NCBI GenBank assembly: GCA_900539325.1
Contig: UQCC01000008.1
Span: 1-64,000, forward strand
Source of the DNA: an uncultured Eubacterium sp.
Lineage (GTDB): Bacteria; Bacillota; Clostridia; Oscillospirales; Acutalibacteraceae
DNA length: 64,000 nucleotides
Direction: 5' to 3'
Within the stretch, counting starts at the first letter, position 1, and every line of letters starts with the position of its first letter. Positions 9,035 through 16,546 of this stretch are shown piece by piece. Under the pieces are notes generated by a model. That model was not told the origin of the DNA and searched no databases. It was given only the letters and a program-made list of their open reading frames with translations. A program made the translations under genes and the position numbers.

Positions 9035-10651
9035 TTATTTATTCAACAAATGCTCGCAAGCGGCTGTTACAAAACCACGGAAGAGCGGATGCGGCTTGTT
9101 TGGACGGGACTTAAATTCAGGATGGAACTGACCTGCCACAAACCACGGGTGATCCGGAATTTCTATCATTTCAACAATATGATTGTTTGGACTTGTGCCG
9201 GCAAAAATCATACCGTGGCTGAGAAGTGCCTCACGATAATCGTTGTTAACCTCATATCTGTGGCGGTGACGCTCCCAGATTTCATCTGCACCGTAAAGTT
9301 CGTATGATTTTGACTCCGGATTGAGCACACATGGATATTTGCCGAGGCGAAGTGTGCCGCCGAGGTCGGTCAAAGTTTTCTTTTCAGGCAAAATATCGAT
9401 AACCGGGTATCTTGTATCGGGATTGATTTCTGCCGAGTTTGCACCGTCAAGCCCCAAAACATTTCTTGCAAATTCGATAATTGCGATTTGCATACCGAGG
9501 CAGATACCGAGATACGGAATTTTGTGAGTTCTTGCGTAATTGCAGGCGAGAATTTTGCCCTCGATGCCACGACTGCCGAAACCGCCCGGAACAAGAATAC
9601 CGTCAACATCCTTGAACACTTCGTCAAGGTCTACGCCGTCTGCTTCAAGGCTTTCGGAATCAATCCAATTAATATCAACGGCACTTCTTGTGGCAATACC
9701 GCCGTGCTTAAGTGCCTCGTTTACGCTGATGTACGAATCGTGAAGTTCAACATATTTGCCGACCATAGCGATTTTTACGGTTTGTTTTGGATTGCGAAGT
9801 GCAAAAAGCATATCTTCCCAATCGCTCAAATCCTGATTTGGTGCGTCAATGCCAAGTTTACGCAAAACAACTTCGTCCATTTTTTGCTCTTTGAGCATCA
9901 TAGGAACGGCATAAAGAATATCGCAGTTGTTGTTTTCGATAACACAATCCGGACCGACATTGCAGAAAAGGGAAATTTTACGCTTAATATCCTCCGACAG
10001 CGGATGTTCGGTTCTGCACACGATAATATCCGGCTGAATACCGATGGACAACATCTCTTTAACCGAATGCTGAGTAGGCTTGCTCTTCAACTCGTCCGAA
10101 GCGGCAAGATAAGGCACAAGCGTTACATGAATAAACACACAGTTTTCTCTGCCGTAATCCGTTGCAAACTGACGAATAGCCTCCAAAAACGGCTGACTTT
10201 CAATATCGCCGATAGTGCCGCCGATTTCAACAAGGCAAACATCCGCACCCGTTTCTTCATTGCGGCGGATGTATTTTTTTATTTCATTTGTAATATGCGG
10301 AATAATCTGAATTGTCTGTCCGCCGTAAACGCCTTTTCTCTCGTCCGAAATAACCTTCCAGTAAACTCTGCCCGAGGTGAGGTTTGAATTTTGAGTAAGG
10401 CTTTCGTCAATAAATCTCTCGTAGTGGCCGAGGTCAAGATCGGTTTCCGCACCGTCGTCGGTAACAAAAACCTCGCCGTGCTGAACAGGGTTCATAGTGC
10501 CCGGGTCAACATTAAGATACGGGTCAAGCTTTTGTGCCGTGACCTTTAAGCCTCTTGATTTAAGAAGTCTGCCGAGGGATGCCGCAGTTATCCCTTTACC
10601 GAGTCCCGATACAACACCGCCGGTGATGAATATGTACTTTGGTTTTTTCAT
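9035..10651 (-). CDS. pyrG: CTP synthase
   Basis: A 538-residue, full-length protein that aminates UTP to CTP with glutamine and ATP. The amidoligase domain (about 1-270) opens with KYIFITGGVVSGLGKG and contains KLDPYLNVDPGTM and GGTIGDIES. The class I glutamine amidotransferase domain (about 290-538) has the nucleophile motif LGICLGMQ and a C-terminal HPEF. AGGAGGACAC lies just before the ATG. The 100 bp upstream holds a hairpin that I assign to the end of the preceding DUF1846 gene. Confidence 0.98.
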   Translation of the reverse strand: MKKPKYIFITGGVVSGLGKGITAASLGRLLKSRGLKVTAQKLDPYLNVDPGTMNPVQHGEVFVTDDGAETDLDLGHYERFIDESLTQNSNLTSGRVYWKVISDERKGVYGGQTIQIIPHITNEIKKYIRRNEETGADVCLVEIGGTIGDIESQPFLEAIRQFATDYGRENCVFIHVTLVPYLAASDELKSKPTQHSVKEMLSIGIQPDIIVCRTEHPLSEDIKRKISLFCNVGPDCVIENNNCDILYAVPMMLKEQKMDEVVLRKLGIDAPNQDLSDWEDMLFALRNPKQTVKIAMVGKYVELHDSYISVNEALKHGGIATRSAVDINWIDSESLEADGVDLDEVFKDVDGILVPGGFGSRGIEGKILACNYARTHKIPYLGICLGMQIAIIEFARNVLGLDGANSAEINPDTRYPVIDILPEKKTLTDLGGTLRLGKYPCVLNPESKSYELYGADEIWERHRHRYEVNNDYREALLSHGMIFAGTSPNNHIVEMIEIPDHPWFVAGQFHPEFKSRPNKPHPLFRGFVTAACEHLLNK

Positions 10652-10684
10652 TTATGTGTCCTCCTGAATTAGTTTTGATATAAC

Positions 10685-10721
10685 AAAAGACGGCAATACA
10701 CCCTTGGGGTGTACAACCGTC
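10685..10721 (-). terminator. Probable terminator of the DUF1846 gene
   Basis: GACGG (10689-10693) and CCGTC (10717-10721) flank an inner stem TACACCC/GGGTGTA. On the minus strand CCGTCTTTTGTT follows, a modest T-tract. It also lies in the pyrG leader, so an attenuator role is possible but unsupported. Confidence 0.6.
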
Positions 10722-10751
10722 ATTAATTGTTGTGCGACCCCTTGTATATAA

Positions 10752-12206
10752 TTACCTGTCGTTACAAGTGAGTCTGATGCCAAGCTCCTTGAGCATTTTT
10801 TCGTCAACGGAAGAAAGCATAACGGAACAATGCATTTCGCTGTGCTTCAATTTGTCAAGCTGTGCAAGAGCCTTTTTGGCATTTTCGTCCGTTACTGCCG
10901 ATATTGCAAGAGCAATAAGAATTTCGTTGATGTGAAGCTGTGGATTTTTTGCGCCTAAGTGCTGTGTTTTAAGATTTTCTATCGGCTTGATAACCTCAGG
11001 GTCAATAAGAGTAATATCGTCTATTCCCGAAAGAGATTTGAGTGCATTGAGAAGCGTTGCGCTTGCACAACCCATAATAACCGAAGTTTTGCCCGTGATA
11101 ATCTTGCCGTCCGGAAGTTCAACAGCCGCAGCAGGTGCACCTGTTTTTTCCGACAATTCCTCCGCAAACTTAACGCACTTTCTGTCGTTTACATCAAGGA
11201 GAGCGTTGTTGAGAAGAAGTTCAAGTTTGTATATTTCGCTGTCATTCTTTGCACCACGCTTTTTGTTACGCTTTGCATTGAAGTATCTGCGGATAATCTC
11301 GTTATTCGATGCTTCGCAAACCGCATCATTGTCGATAATGCAGTTGCCTGCCATATTTACGCCCATATCAGTAGGTGACTTGTACGGGCACTTGCCGTAA
11401 ATCTTGTTAAATGTTGCTTTAAGAACCGGGAAGATTTCCACATCACGGTTATAGTTAACGGTGGTTTCGCCGTAGGCTTCAAGGTGCCACGGGTCAATCA
11501 TATTGACATCGTTTAGGTCGGCAGTTGCGGCTTCGTATGCAATGTTAACCGGGTGATTGAGCGGAATATTCCAAATCGGAAAAGTTTCAAACTTTGCATA
11601 GCCGGCTTTAACTCCACGCTTGTTTTCGTGGTAAAGCTGTGAAAGGCAGGTTGCCATTTTTCCGCTGCCCGGACCCGGTGCGGTGATGACTACAAGCTCT
11701 CTCTCGGTTTCGATATAATCGTTTTTGCCGTAGCCGTCATCCGACACGATTTTTGAAATATTATTCGGATAGCCGTCAATAAGATAGTGATGGTACGACT
11801 TAATTCCTGCTTCTTTAAGCTTTTCTTCAAAAGCCAAAACCTTTGGAGTTGCGGTGTATTTTGTAAGGCAAACCGAGCCGACAAACAAGCCCTTGCTTTC
11901 AAAGGCATTAATAAGGCGGAACACATCAACATCGTATGTGATGCCGAGGTCTCCCCTGATTTTATTCTTTTCAATATCCTCTGCGCTGATTACAATAACA
12001 ATCTCTGCCTCATCTTTTAGCTGAAGAAGCATTTGGAGTTTGCTGTCGGGCAAAAATCCCGGCAAAACTCTGCTTGCGTGATAATCGTCAAACAATTTGC
12101 CGCCAAACTCAAGATAAAGTTTGCCGCCGAACTCCGCAATGCGTTCCTTAATTCTGCTTGACTGCATAGACAGATATTTGTCATTATCAAATCCGATTTT
12201 ATACAT
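10752..12206 (-). CDS. DUF1846 / UPF0371 family protein
   Basis: A 484-residue cytosolic protein that I recognise as the conserved DUF1846 family, whose function is not established. Characteristic parts are the N-terminal IGFDNDKYL, the phosphate-binding-looking ITAPGPGSGKMATCLSQLYHE (about 180-200) and VKAGYAKFETFPIWNIPLNHPVN. The start is ATG 12206, preceded by AGAGGGG; the upstream extension lacks a ribosome-binding site. The gene is flanked by hairpins at both ends and appears monocistronic. Confidence 0.9.
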   Translation of the reverse strand: MYKIGFDNDKYLSMQSSRIKERIAEFGGKLYLEFGGKLFDDYHASRVLPGFLPDSKLQMLLQLKDEAEIVIVISAEDIEKNKIRGDLGITYDVDVFRLINAFESKGLFVGSVCLTKYTATPKVLAFEEKLKEAGIKSYHHYLIDGYPNNISKIVSDDGYGKNDYIETERELVVITAPGPGSGKMATCLSQLYHENKRGVKAGYAKFETFPIWNIPLNHPVNIAYEAATADLNDVNMIDPWHLEAYGETTVNYNRDVEIFPVLKATFNKIYGKCPYKSPTDMGVNMAGNCIIDNDAVCEASNNEIIRRYFNAKRNKKRGAKNDSEIYKLELLLNNALLDVNDRKCVKFAEELSEKTGAPAAAVELPDGKIITGKTSVIMGCASATLLNALKSLSGIDDITLIDPEVIKPIENLKTQHLGAKNPQLHINEILIALAISAVTDENAKKALAQLDKLKHSEMHCSVMLSSVDEKMLKELGIRLTCNDR

Positions 12207-12239
12207 TATTATATTGTCCCCTCTTACGAACATTTAAAA

Positions 12240-12270
12240 AAGAAAAGACAGATGCACAAAACACCTGTCT
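12240..12270 (-). terminator. Intrinsic terminator of ribU
   Basis: AGACAG (12246-12251) pairs with CTGTCT (12265-12270). On the minus strand it is followed by TTTTCTTTTTT (plus-strand A-rich run just left). It lies about 75 bp after the ribU stop. Confidence 0.75.
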
Positions 12271-12345
12271 GTACTTACCTATTATAAAGTATGGAGAGGA
12301 ACTTTTCAATAGGTTAATTAAAAAAATTAAAAATTTTTGTATATG

Positions 12346-12960
12346 TTATTTTGTTTTACCTTTAAGGAACGGTCTGAGCGGTTTGTAAATAAGGGCTGAA
12401 ATTGCAACGCTGATTAATCCCTTGATAAATGTAAACGGTACATTGTAAATCAAAATTGCCATTTCAATGCTGTTAACCTTGAAAAGTGCCTGATAAACGC
12501 CGAGCACTGCCTCTTTTGGCATAAAGTTGTAATAAAACGGATAAACAACAAAGAGGTTTGACGGATAACTTACCGCTGCCATAACGAGCGCACCGATTAC
12601 GCCGCCCAAAATTGCACTCTTTTTTGTTTTATGCTTTTGATAAATCAAACCTGCTGTAAGAGTGAAAACTGCACCCAAAATGAAGTTTGACAATTCGCCG
12701 ACATATCCGCTTCTGCTGACTGCAAGGTGAATAACATTTTTGATAAATTCAATAAGTATACCTGCGACAGGACCGTAGGCAAACGCACCGAGGAGAGCCG
12801 GCAAATCCGAAAAATCAAGTGCAATGAAATTTACCGGACTCGGAATTTCAAGATATTGCAAAGCCGTTGCCGCCGCCGCAAGCACGCCGCAACCTACAAT
12901 AAGGTGGGTTTTGTTCGGTTTTGATGATGAATTTTGTTTGATGATGTTTTCTTTTGACAT
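12346..12960 (-). CDS. ribU: Riboflavin ECF transporter S component
   Basis: A 204-residue protein with about six hydrophobic segments. It matches the substrate-binding S component of energy-coupling-factor importers, with ALDFSDLPALLGAFAYGPVAG and SNFILGAVF typical of the RibU type. The specificity call rests mainly on the FMN riboswitch directly upstream, which controls riboflavin genes. It would work with shared EcfA/T subunits encoded elsewhere. The start is ATG 12960; AGGAAAGG (12967-12975 on the minus strand) sits 6-7 nt upstream. Longer readings begin inside the riboswitch terminator and are wrong. Confidence 0.93.
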   Translation of the reverse strand: MSKENIIKQNSSSKPNKTHLIVGCGVLAAAATALQYLEIPSPVNFIALDFSDLPALLGAFAYGPVAGILIEFIKNVIHLAVSRSGYVGELSNFILGAVFTLTAGLIYQKHKTKKSAILGGVIGALVMAAVSYPSNLFVVYPFYYNFMPKEAVLGVYQALFKVNSIEMAILIYNVPFTFIKGLISVAISALIYKPLRPFLKGKTK

Positions 12961-12991
12961 AGTCATTCCTTTCCTGCCCGGGTCGGCATAA

Positions 12992-13021
12992 GAAAAACCC
13001 CAACATAAAACCATGTTGGGG
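12992..13021 (-). terminator. Riboswitch-controlled intrinsic terminator
   Basis: CCCCAACAT (12998-13006) pairs with ATGTTGGGG (13013-13021). The minus-strand sequence continues TTTTTCTT. It lies between the FMN aptamer and the ribU ribosome-binding site, so it is the expression platform for premature termination when FMN is bound. Confidence 0.9.
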
Positions 13022-13079
13022 CGAAAGACAAATCCGTTACCTGCACACTCATCGGATGTGCAAGGTGTATTAAGATTTT

Positions 13080-13194
13080 ATATTTCTTTCATCCGGACTT
13101 TAACCGTCGGTTTCGGAATTGCACCGAATCAGCTGTCTGCGACAGGTCGTGGACTGTACCACCGGTGAGGAATTGCACCTCGCCCCGAAATATT
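13080..13194 (-). ncRNA. FMN riboswitch (RFN element)
   Basis: On the minus strand all hallmark segments occur in order: GAGGTGCAATTCC, ACCGGTGGT, AGTCCACGA, a variable stem, CTGATTCGGTGCAATTCC, ACCGACGGT and AAAGTCCGGATG. A closing P1 stem is formed by ATATTTC and GAAATAT. The intrinsic terminator at 12992-13021 follows. FMN binding should switch off ribU transcription. Confidence 0.97.
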
Positions 13195-13275
13195 TGTTTA
13201 TATAATAATACTAATTATATGTGTTGTCAATAGGTAATATTTACATTGTTGCGAATTTTCATTTCTGCGGTTATT

Positions 13276-13998
13276 TTATTCCAAATTCCCCGTGAGGAGC
13301 ATAATTGCCGTGAGAGCCGCAACAGGTGCGGTTTGCGTGCGAAGAATTCGTTTGCCGAGAGTTGCACGAACTCCGCCCGAAGCTTCGATTTGTTCAACCT
13401 CTTCCTGTTCAAATCCGCCCTCAGGGCCTATAAAAACACTCACGCTTTCGGTATCGGGCTTAACAATGTCGGCAAGTTTTTCGCCGCCGCCCTCATAAAA
13501 CACAATTTTAACATCGCTTTCATCTTCGTCAATCGCCTGACGGAGAGTTTTCATATTTTCGATTTTCGGCACAATTCCTCTGCCGCTTTGCTGTGCGGCT
13601 TCAAGCGCTATTTTTTGATAACGCTGATTTTTTTTGCCTGCCGCCTTGTCATCGGGGCGAGAAACGCAACGCTTTGTAAGGGTAGGCACAATTTTGCACA
13701 CGCCGAGTTCCACGCATTTTTGGATAATATCTTCCATTTTACTGCTTTTCGGCACGCCCTGATAAATCGTCACCCTGCAACTCGGTTCGCTCTCGCACGC
13801 CTGCTTGTAACAAACCTTGAGCACAACCTCGTCCTTTGTAATTTCCTCGATTTGACAGCCGTAATCATCTCCGCCGCCGTCGGTAACGCAGATAACATCG
13901 CCGACCCTCATACGCAGAGATTTCGCAATATGTCTTGCACTTTCGCCGTCAAGTATAATTTTTTCGTCATTTATATTTTCAACAAACAGCTTTTGCAT
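13276..13998 (-). CDS. rsmE: 16S rRNA (uracil-1498-N3)-methyltransferase
   Basis: A 240-residue SPOUT-family methyltransferase at the usual family length. The N-terminal PUA-like part has HIAKSLRMRVGD. The C-terminal knotted SAM-binding part has IGPEGGFEQEEV and LGKRILRTQTAPVAAL, which are diagnostic of RsmE. It methylates U1498 of 16S rRNA. GAGGTG precedes the ATG at 13998. It lies 8 bp after the glycosylase gene at 14007-14825, so the two are probably co-transcribed. Confidence 0.96.
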   Translation of the reverse strand: MQKLFVENINDEKIILDGESARHIAKSLRMRVGDVICVTDGGGDDYGCQIEEITKDEVVLKVCYKQACESEPSCRVTIYQGVPKSSKMEDIIQKCVELGVCKIVPTLTKRCVSRPDDKAAGKKNQRYQKIALEAAQQSGRGIVPKIENMKTLRQAIDEDESDVKIVFYEGGGEKLADIVKPDTESVSVFIGPEGGFEQEEVEQIEASGGVRATLGKRILRTQTAPVAALTAIMLLTGNLE

Positions 13999-14006
13999 TT
14001 TTCACC

Positions 14007-14825
14007 TCATAAATTTTGTCTTGCCCAATAAAACAAATATTGTTGTGCTATGCCCTCTATGCCGTCAAAACATTCAGGCAGTCCGTCGGGATAAAACTTC
14101 ATAACACGCTTCATCCACACATCAAGCGGAAAGCAGGAATAAAACTGCATACCAAAGAGCAGAGCACAGTTTGCCACTTTTTCGCCCACTCCGTAAATTT
14201 TGAGCAGTTCTTTTTTTGCTTCTGCAAGCGGCAGAGATTTTATGTAATCCAAATCTATCTCGCCGTTTGCAACATCCTTTGAAAGCTTTTCAAGATACTT
14301 TGCACGATAGCCCGTGCCGAGTGATTCAAAATCCTCAACACTCAACTTGCTCAGTCGTTCGGCACTCGGAAACGAATACCAATCGTCTGCAACCTCGTCA
14401 CCGTAAGCCTTGCAAAGCCGTGAAATTATCAGCTTTATCCTTTTTATATTATTCTGCTGGCTGATGACAAACGAACACAGTGCTTCCCAGCTGTCCTGAT
14501 TGAGTATGCGAATGCCGTAGTATTCATCAATCGTGGAAGCAAGAAGCTTATCCTCTTTCAACCTATTGCAAATCTCGTCATAATCCTTGTTCAAATCAAA
14601 ATAATCAACCCAAAACGAATTAAATGTATCCTCATCGGTATCATAAAAAATAAGAGAGTCGTCCTCTTTTGCGATATGCAAAAAATGACCGCCGGCAACT
14701 CCGCAATACGAACCGTCCTCCAAACGCTCCCATCTGAACGCCTGACCGCAATCGAGAGTTAAATCCAGGTCAAGGCAGGTGACATTGTTTACAATTATAT
14801 TATTTTCGGTAACGGTATAGTTCAT
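14007..14825 (-). CDS. 8-oxoguanine DNA glycosylase (OGG1-like)
   Basis: A 272-residue base-excision repair enzyme. The N-terminal domain has CGQAFRWE, typical of OGG proteins. The helix-hairpin-helix GPD region has YGVGEKVANCALLFG with the catalytic lysine in the GVGEK hairpin, then FPLDVWMKRV with the conserved Asp. It would excise 8-oxoG and nick by beta-elimination. GAGGTT precedes the ATG. It is upstream of rsmE in a two-gene operon. Clostridial homologues of this bacterial OGG type are known. Confidence 0.9.
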   Translation of the reverse strand: MNYTVTENNIIVNNVTCLDLDLTLDCGQAFRWERLEDGSYCGVAGGHFLHIAKEDDSLIFYDTDEDTFNSFWVDYFDLNKDYDEICNRLKEDKLLASTIDEYYGIRILNQDSWEALCSFVISQQNNIKRIKLIISRLCKAYGDEVADDWYSFPSAERLSKLSVEDFESLGTGYRAKYLEKLSKDVANGEIDLDYIKSLPLAEAKKELLKIYGVGEKVANCALLFGMQFYSCFPLDVWMKRVMKFYPDGLPECFDGIEGIAQQYLFYWARQNL

Positions 14826-15230
14826 TTTTGTAACCTCAAAAAACTTTCTGTAATATCAAGATTATAACATTTTTTTGTCAAGACCGAAAGTAAAAAACAG
14901 CAAATTATACAAAATTTTTAAAAAAATTTTTTTGTTGAAAACTATGTGTAAAATGTTGAAAGATATGTATATTTTTAGTTTTCAACACCCTAAAAGTGCT
15001 TAAATATAGCGTTTTGAGGGTAAGTTTTACACCTTTTCCACATAGTTTTCCACATTTTAAACATCGGTGGAATAATACGAAATGTTAACCTAAATGTGTT
15101 GTCAAGAGAAAAAAACTGTTAAAAATGTAGAAATTGAACATTCCCGTTTATGTATAAAATTCGGGCAATATTCAAACACTATTTGTATAAATTCAGTGCC
15201 GAAATTTTGGCAAACAAAAGGACGATGACT
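14826..15230. other. A+T-rich intergenic region with inverted repeat and TTTTCCACA boxes
   Basis: No gene seen. GTTGAAAACTA (14934-14944) and TAGTTTTCAAC (14976-14986) form a perfect 11-bp inverted repeat. Two direct copies of TTTTCCACA lie at 15034-15042 and 15046-15054, 12 bp apart. A near-match, TGTGTAAAA, lies in opposite orientation at 14945-14953. TTTTCCACA differs by one base from the DnaA box TTATCCACA. The region is upstream of a small membrane protein and divergent from the glycosylase gene. Confidence 0.55.
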
Positions 15231-15506
15231 ATGCTCAAAGGAGTTAACAAGCAAATACTTGAAATAACAAATCCCGACTCGCCGTATTTTGAGAAAATCA
15301 TATTTTTTGTGCGACCCTCATCACAAAACACAGACGGCAAAAAAATCCGAAAAGAAGCAGAAAAAATCTCGACATCGACAGCCGTCAAACCGCCGAAACA
15401 AAAACTTGATGTCAAAAAAACGCTTGCTTTTGCAGGCTACTCGGCAATAACGATAATGTCGGGCGTGGGAATAACATTTTTGCTTGACCACTTAAACATT
15501 ATATAA
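15231..15506 (+). CDS. Small single-pass membrane protein of unknown function
   Basis: A 91-residue protein. The start is ATG 15231, because AAAAGGA (15217-15222) is 8 nt away; it is too close to the ATG at 15225. An N-terminal segment (MLKGVNKQILEITNP, then YFEKIIFFVRP) is followed by a Lys-rich linker and one C-terminal transmembrane helix (about 68-86). Similar short proteins occur in Clostridia as far as I recall, without assigned function. It lies 51 bp upstream of the SleB-type hydrolase, which has its own ribosome-binding site, so co-transcription is likely. Confidence 0.7.
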   Translation: MLKGVNKQILEITNPDSPYFEKIIFFVRPSSQNTDGKKIRKEAEKISTSTAVKPPKQKLDVKKTLAFAGYSAITIMSGVGITFLLDHLNII

Positions 15507-15557
15507 ATAATTTCGGGAGGATAATATTCTCCCCAACGAAACAATACGGAGGACTGT

Positions 15558-16268
15558 ATGAAAAATAAGGTAATCAAAAACATTGTAAGCTTTGCGCTTG
15601 CACTTGCGATAATTTTTGGTGTAGGCGGTGCAGGGCTTCTCGTCTACGACACATTCATTAAAGAAACAAGCGTTTATGCGTTGTCAAAACTCGGTTCAAG
15701 CGGAAGTGAAGTGAAGAAAATCCAACAAAAGCTTCAATCGCTCGGATATTACAACGGCTCGATTGACGGAATTTACGGCTCGGCAACGAAAAAAGCCGTA
15801 ACGGCATTTCAAAAAAACTGCGGACTGACGGCTGACGGCATTTGCGGCAAAACAACACTGCTTTATCTCGGACTCGGCGGAAGTTCATCGGGCGGCAATT
15901 CAAACGGTGCGTATTCAAGTGCCGATGTTGAATTGCTTGCAAAAGTGATTTCAGCCGAAGCAAGGGGCGAAAGCTACGAGGGGCAGGTTGCCGTGGGAGC
16001 GGTAATTCTCAACAGAGTTGCACACCCGTCGTTTCCCGATACATTATCGGGAGTGGTGTACCAAAAGGGTGCGTTTTCGTGCGTAAACGACAGCAACTGG
16101 TACCAACCGGTTGCAGAGTCAAGCAAGCGTGCCGCAACGGACGCACTAAACGGCTGGGACCCGTCGGGCGGTGCGGTGTACTACTTCAACCCTGCCAAAA
16201 CCAACGACAAATTTATGCACTCCAGAACCGTAATCAAGGAAATAGGCAATCACAGATTTTGCATTTAA
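15558..16268 (+). CDS. SleB-type spore cortex/cell-wall hydrolase
   Basis: A 236-residue secreted or membrane-anchored protein. It has an N-terminal hydrophobic segment (about 8-30) and a peptidoglycan-binding PG_binding_1 domain (about 42-100, with GSSGSEVKKIQQKLQSLGYY). A Gly/Ser linker leads to a C-terminal Hydrolase_2 domain (about 120-236) with the catalytic-Glu segment VISAEARGESYEGQVAVG and NRVAHPSFP. Relatives are lytic transglycosylases acting on spore cortex, fitting a spore-former. The partner YpeB is not in the window, so a vegetative SleB-like role is also possible. GGAGGACTGT precedes the ATG. Confidence 0.9.
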   Translation: MKNKVIKNIVSFALALAIIFGVGGAGLLVYDTFIKETSVYALSKLGSSGSEVKKIQQKLQSLGYYNGSIDGIYGSATKKAVTAFQKNCGLTADGICGKTTLLYLGLGGSSSGGNSNGAYSSADVELLAKVISAEARGESYEGQVAVGAVILNRVAHPSFPDTLSGVVYQKGAFSCVNDSNWYQPVAESSKRAATDALNGWDPSGGAVYYFNPAKTNDKFMHSRTVIKEIGNHRFCI

Positions 16269-16327
16269 TAACGGGTTAAAATTATGTAATTAACGGCTAT
16301 TTATTTAAAACATAGGCTGTTGAGAAA

Positions 16328-16395
16328 GGTTCTGAATTTCGTTTTCTTGCGAAGGAAGATGTACGATGGTACCTCGACTGAGCAAAAAACGAAAA
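16328..16395. repeat. Structured palindromic element downstream of the hydrolase gene
   Basis: TTTCGTTTT and AAAACGAAA enclose a segment containing GCGAAGGAAGATGTACGATGG and a partial GTAC palindrome. It looks like a folded intergenic repeat unit. I cannot assign it to a named family. Confidence 0.4.
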
Positions 16396-16400
16396 ACGCC

Positions 16401-16435
16401 AAAAGTACCGCAAATTCGATGTTTGCGGCACTTTT
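16401..16435. terminator. Bidirectional terminator between the hydrolase and aldolase genes
   Basis: AAAAGTACCGCAAA (from 16401) pairs with TTTGCGGCACTTTT (ending 16435), with one mismatch. It has A/T tracts on both sides. It can end both the plus-strand hydrolase and the minus-strand aldolase operon. Confidence 0.8.
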
Positions 16436-16440
16436 ACAAT

Positions 16441-16490
16441 CCCTCCGAGTGCGATAAATCGCACCCACCTCCCTTTACACAAGGGAGGCA
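16441..16490. repeat. Double-hairpin intergenic repeat
   Basis: GTGCGAT (16449-16455) pairs with ATCGCAC (16458-16464). CCTCCCTT (16468-16475) pairs with AAGGGAGG (16481-16488). From memory, similar 'CCTCCCTTTACACAAGGGAGG'-type palindromes are scattered in many Clostridia genomes; no search was done here. Confidence 0.55.
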
Positions 16491-16494
16491 TTAA

Positions 16495-16543
16495 GCGGTT
16501 AGTTTATTTTATTGGCGTGCTTCAGGAACTTTATCACAGTCTA
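16495..16543. repeat. Interspersed element, copy B
   Basis: GCGGTTA, a T-rich stretch, then TTGGCGTGCTTCAG, TTTATC and ACAG, matching the copy at 8938-8986. It ends just before the aldolase stop codon on the other strand. Confidence 0.6.
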
Positions 16544-16546
16544 TAA

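Noticed and set aside
9488..10387. A 299-codon plus-strand frame inside pyrG
   Set aside because: It is antisense to the conserved CTP synthase, has odd composition rich in His, Cys and Asn, and has no ribosome-binding site.
12961..13014. Upstream extension of ribU to an earlier ATG
   Set aside because: That ATG lies in the riboswitch terminator stem; the ATG at 12960 has a ribosome-binding site at the right distance.
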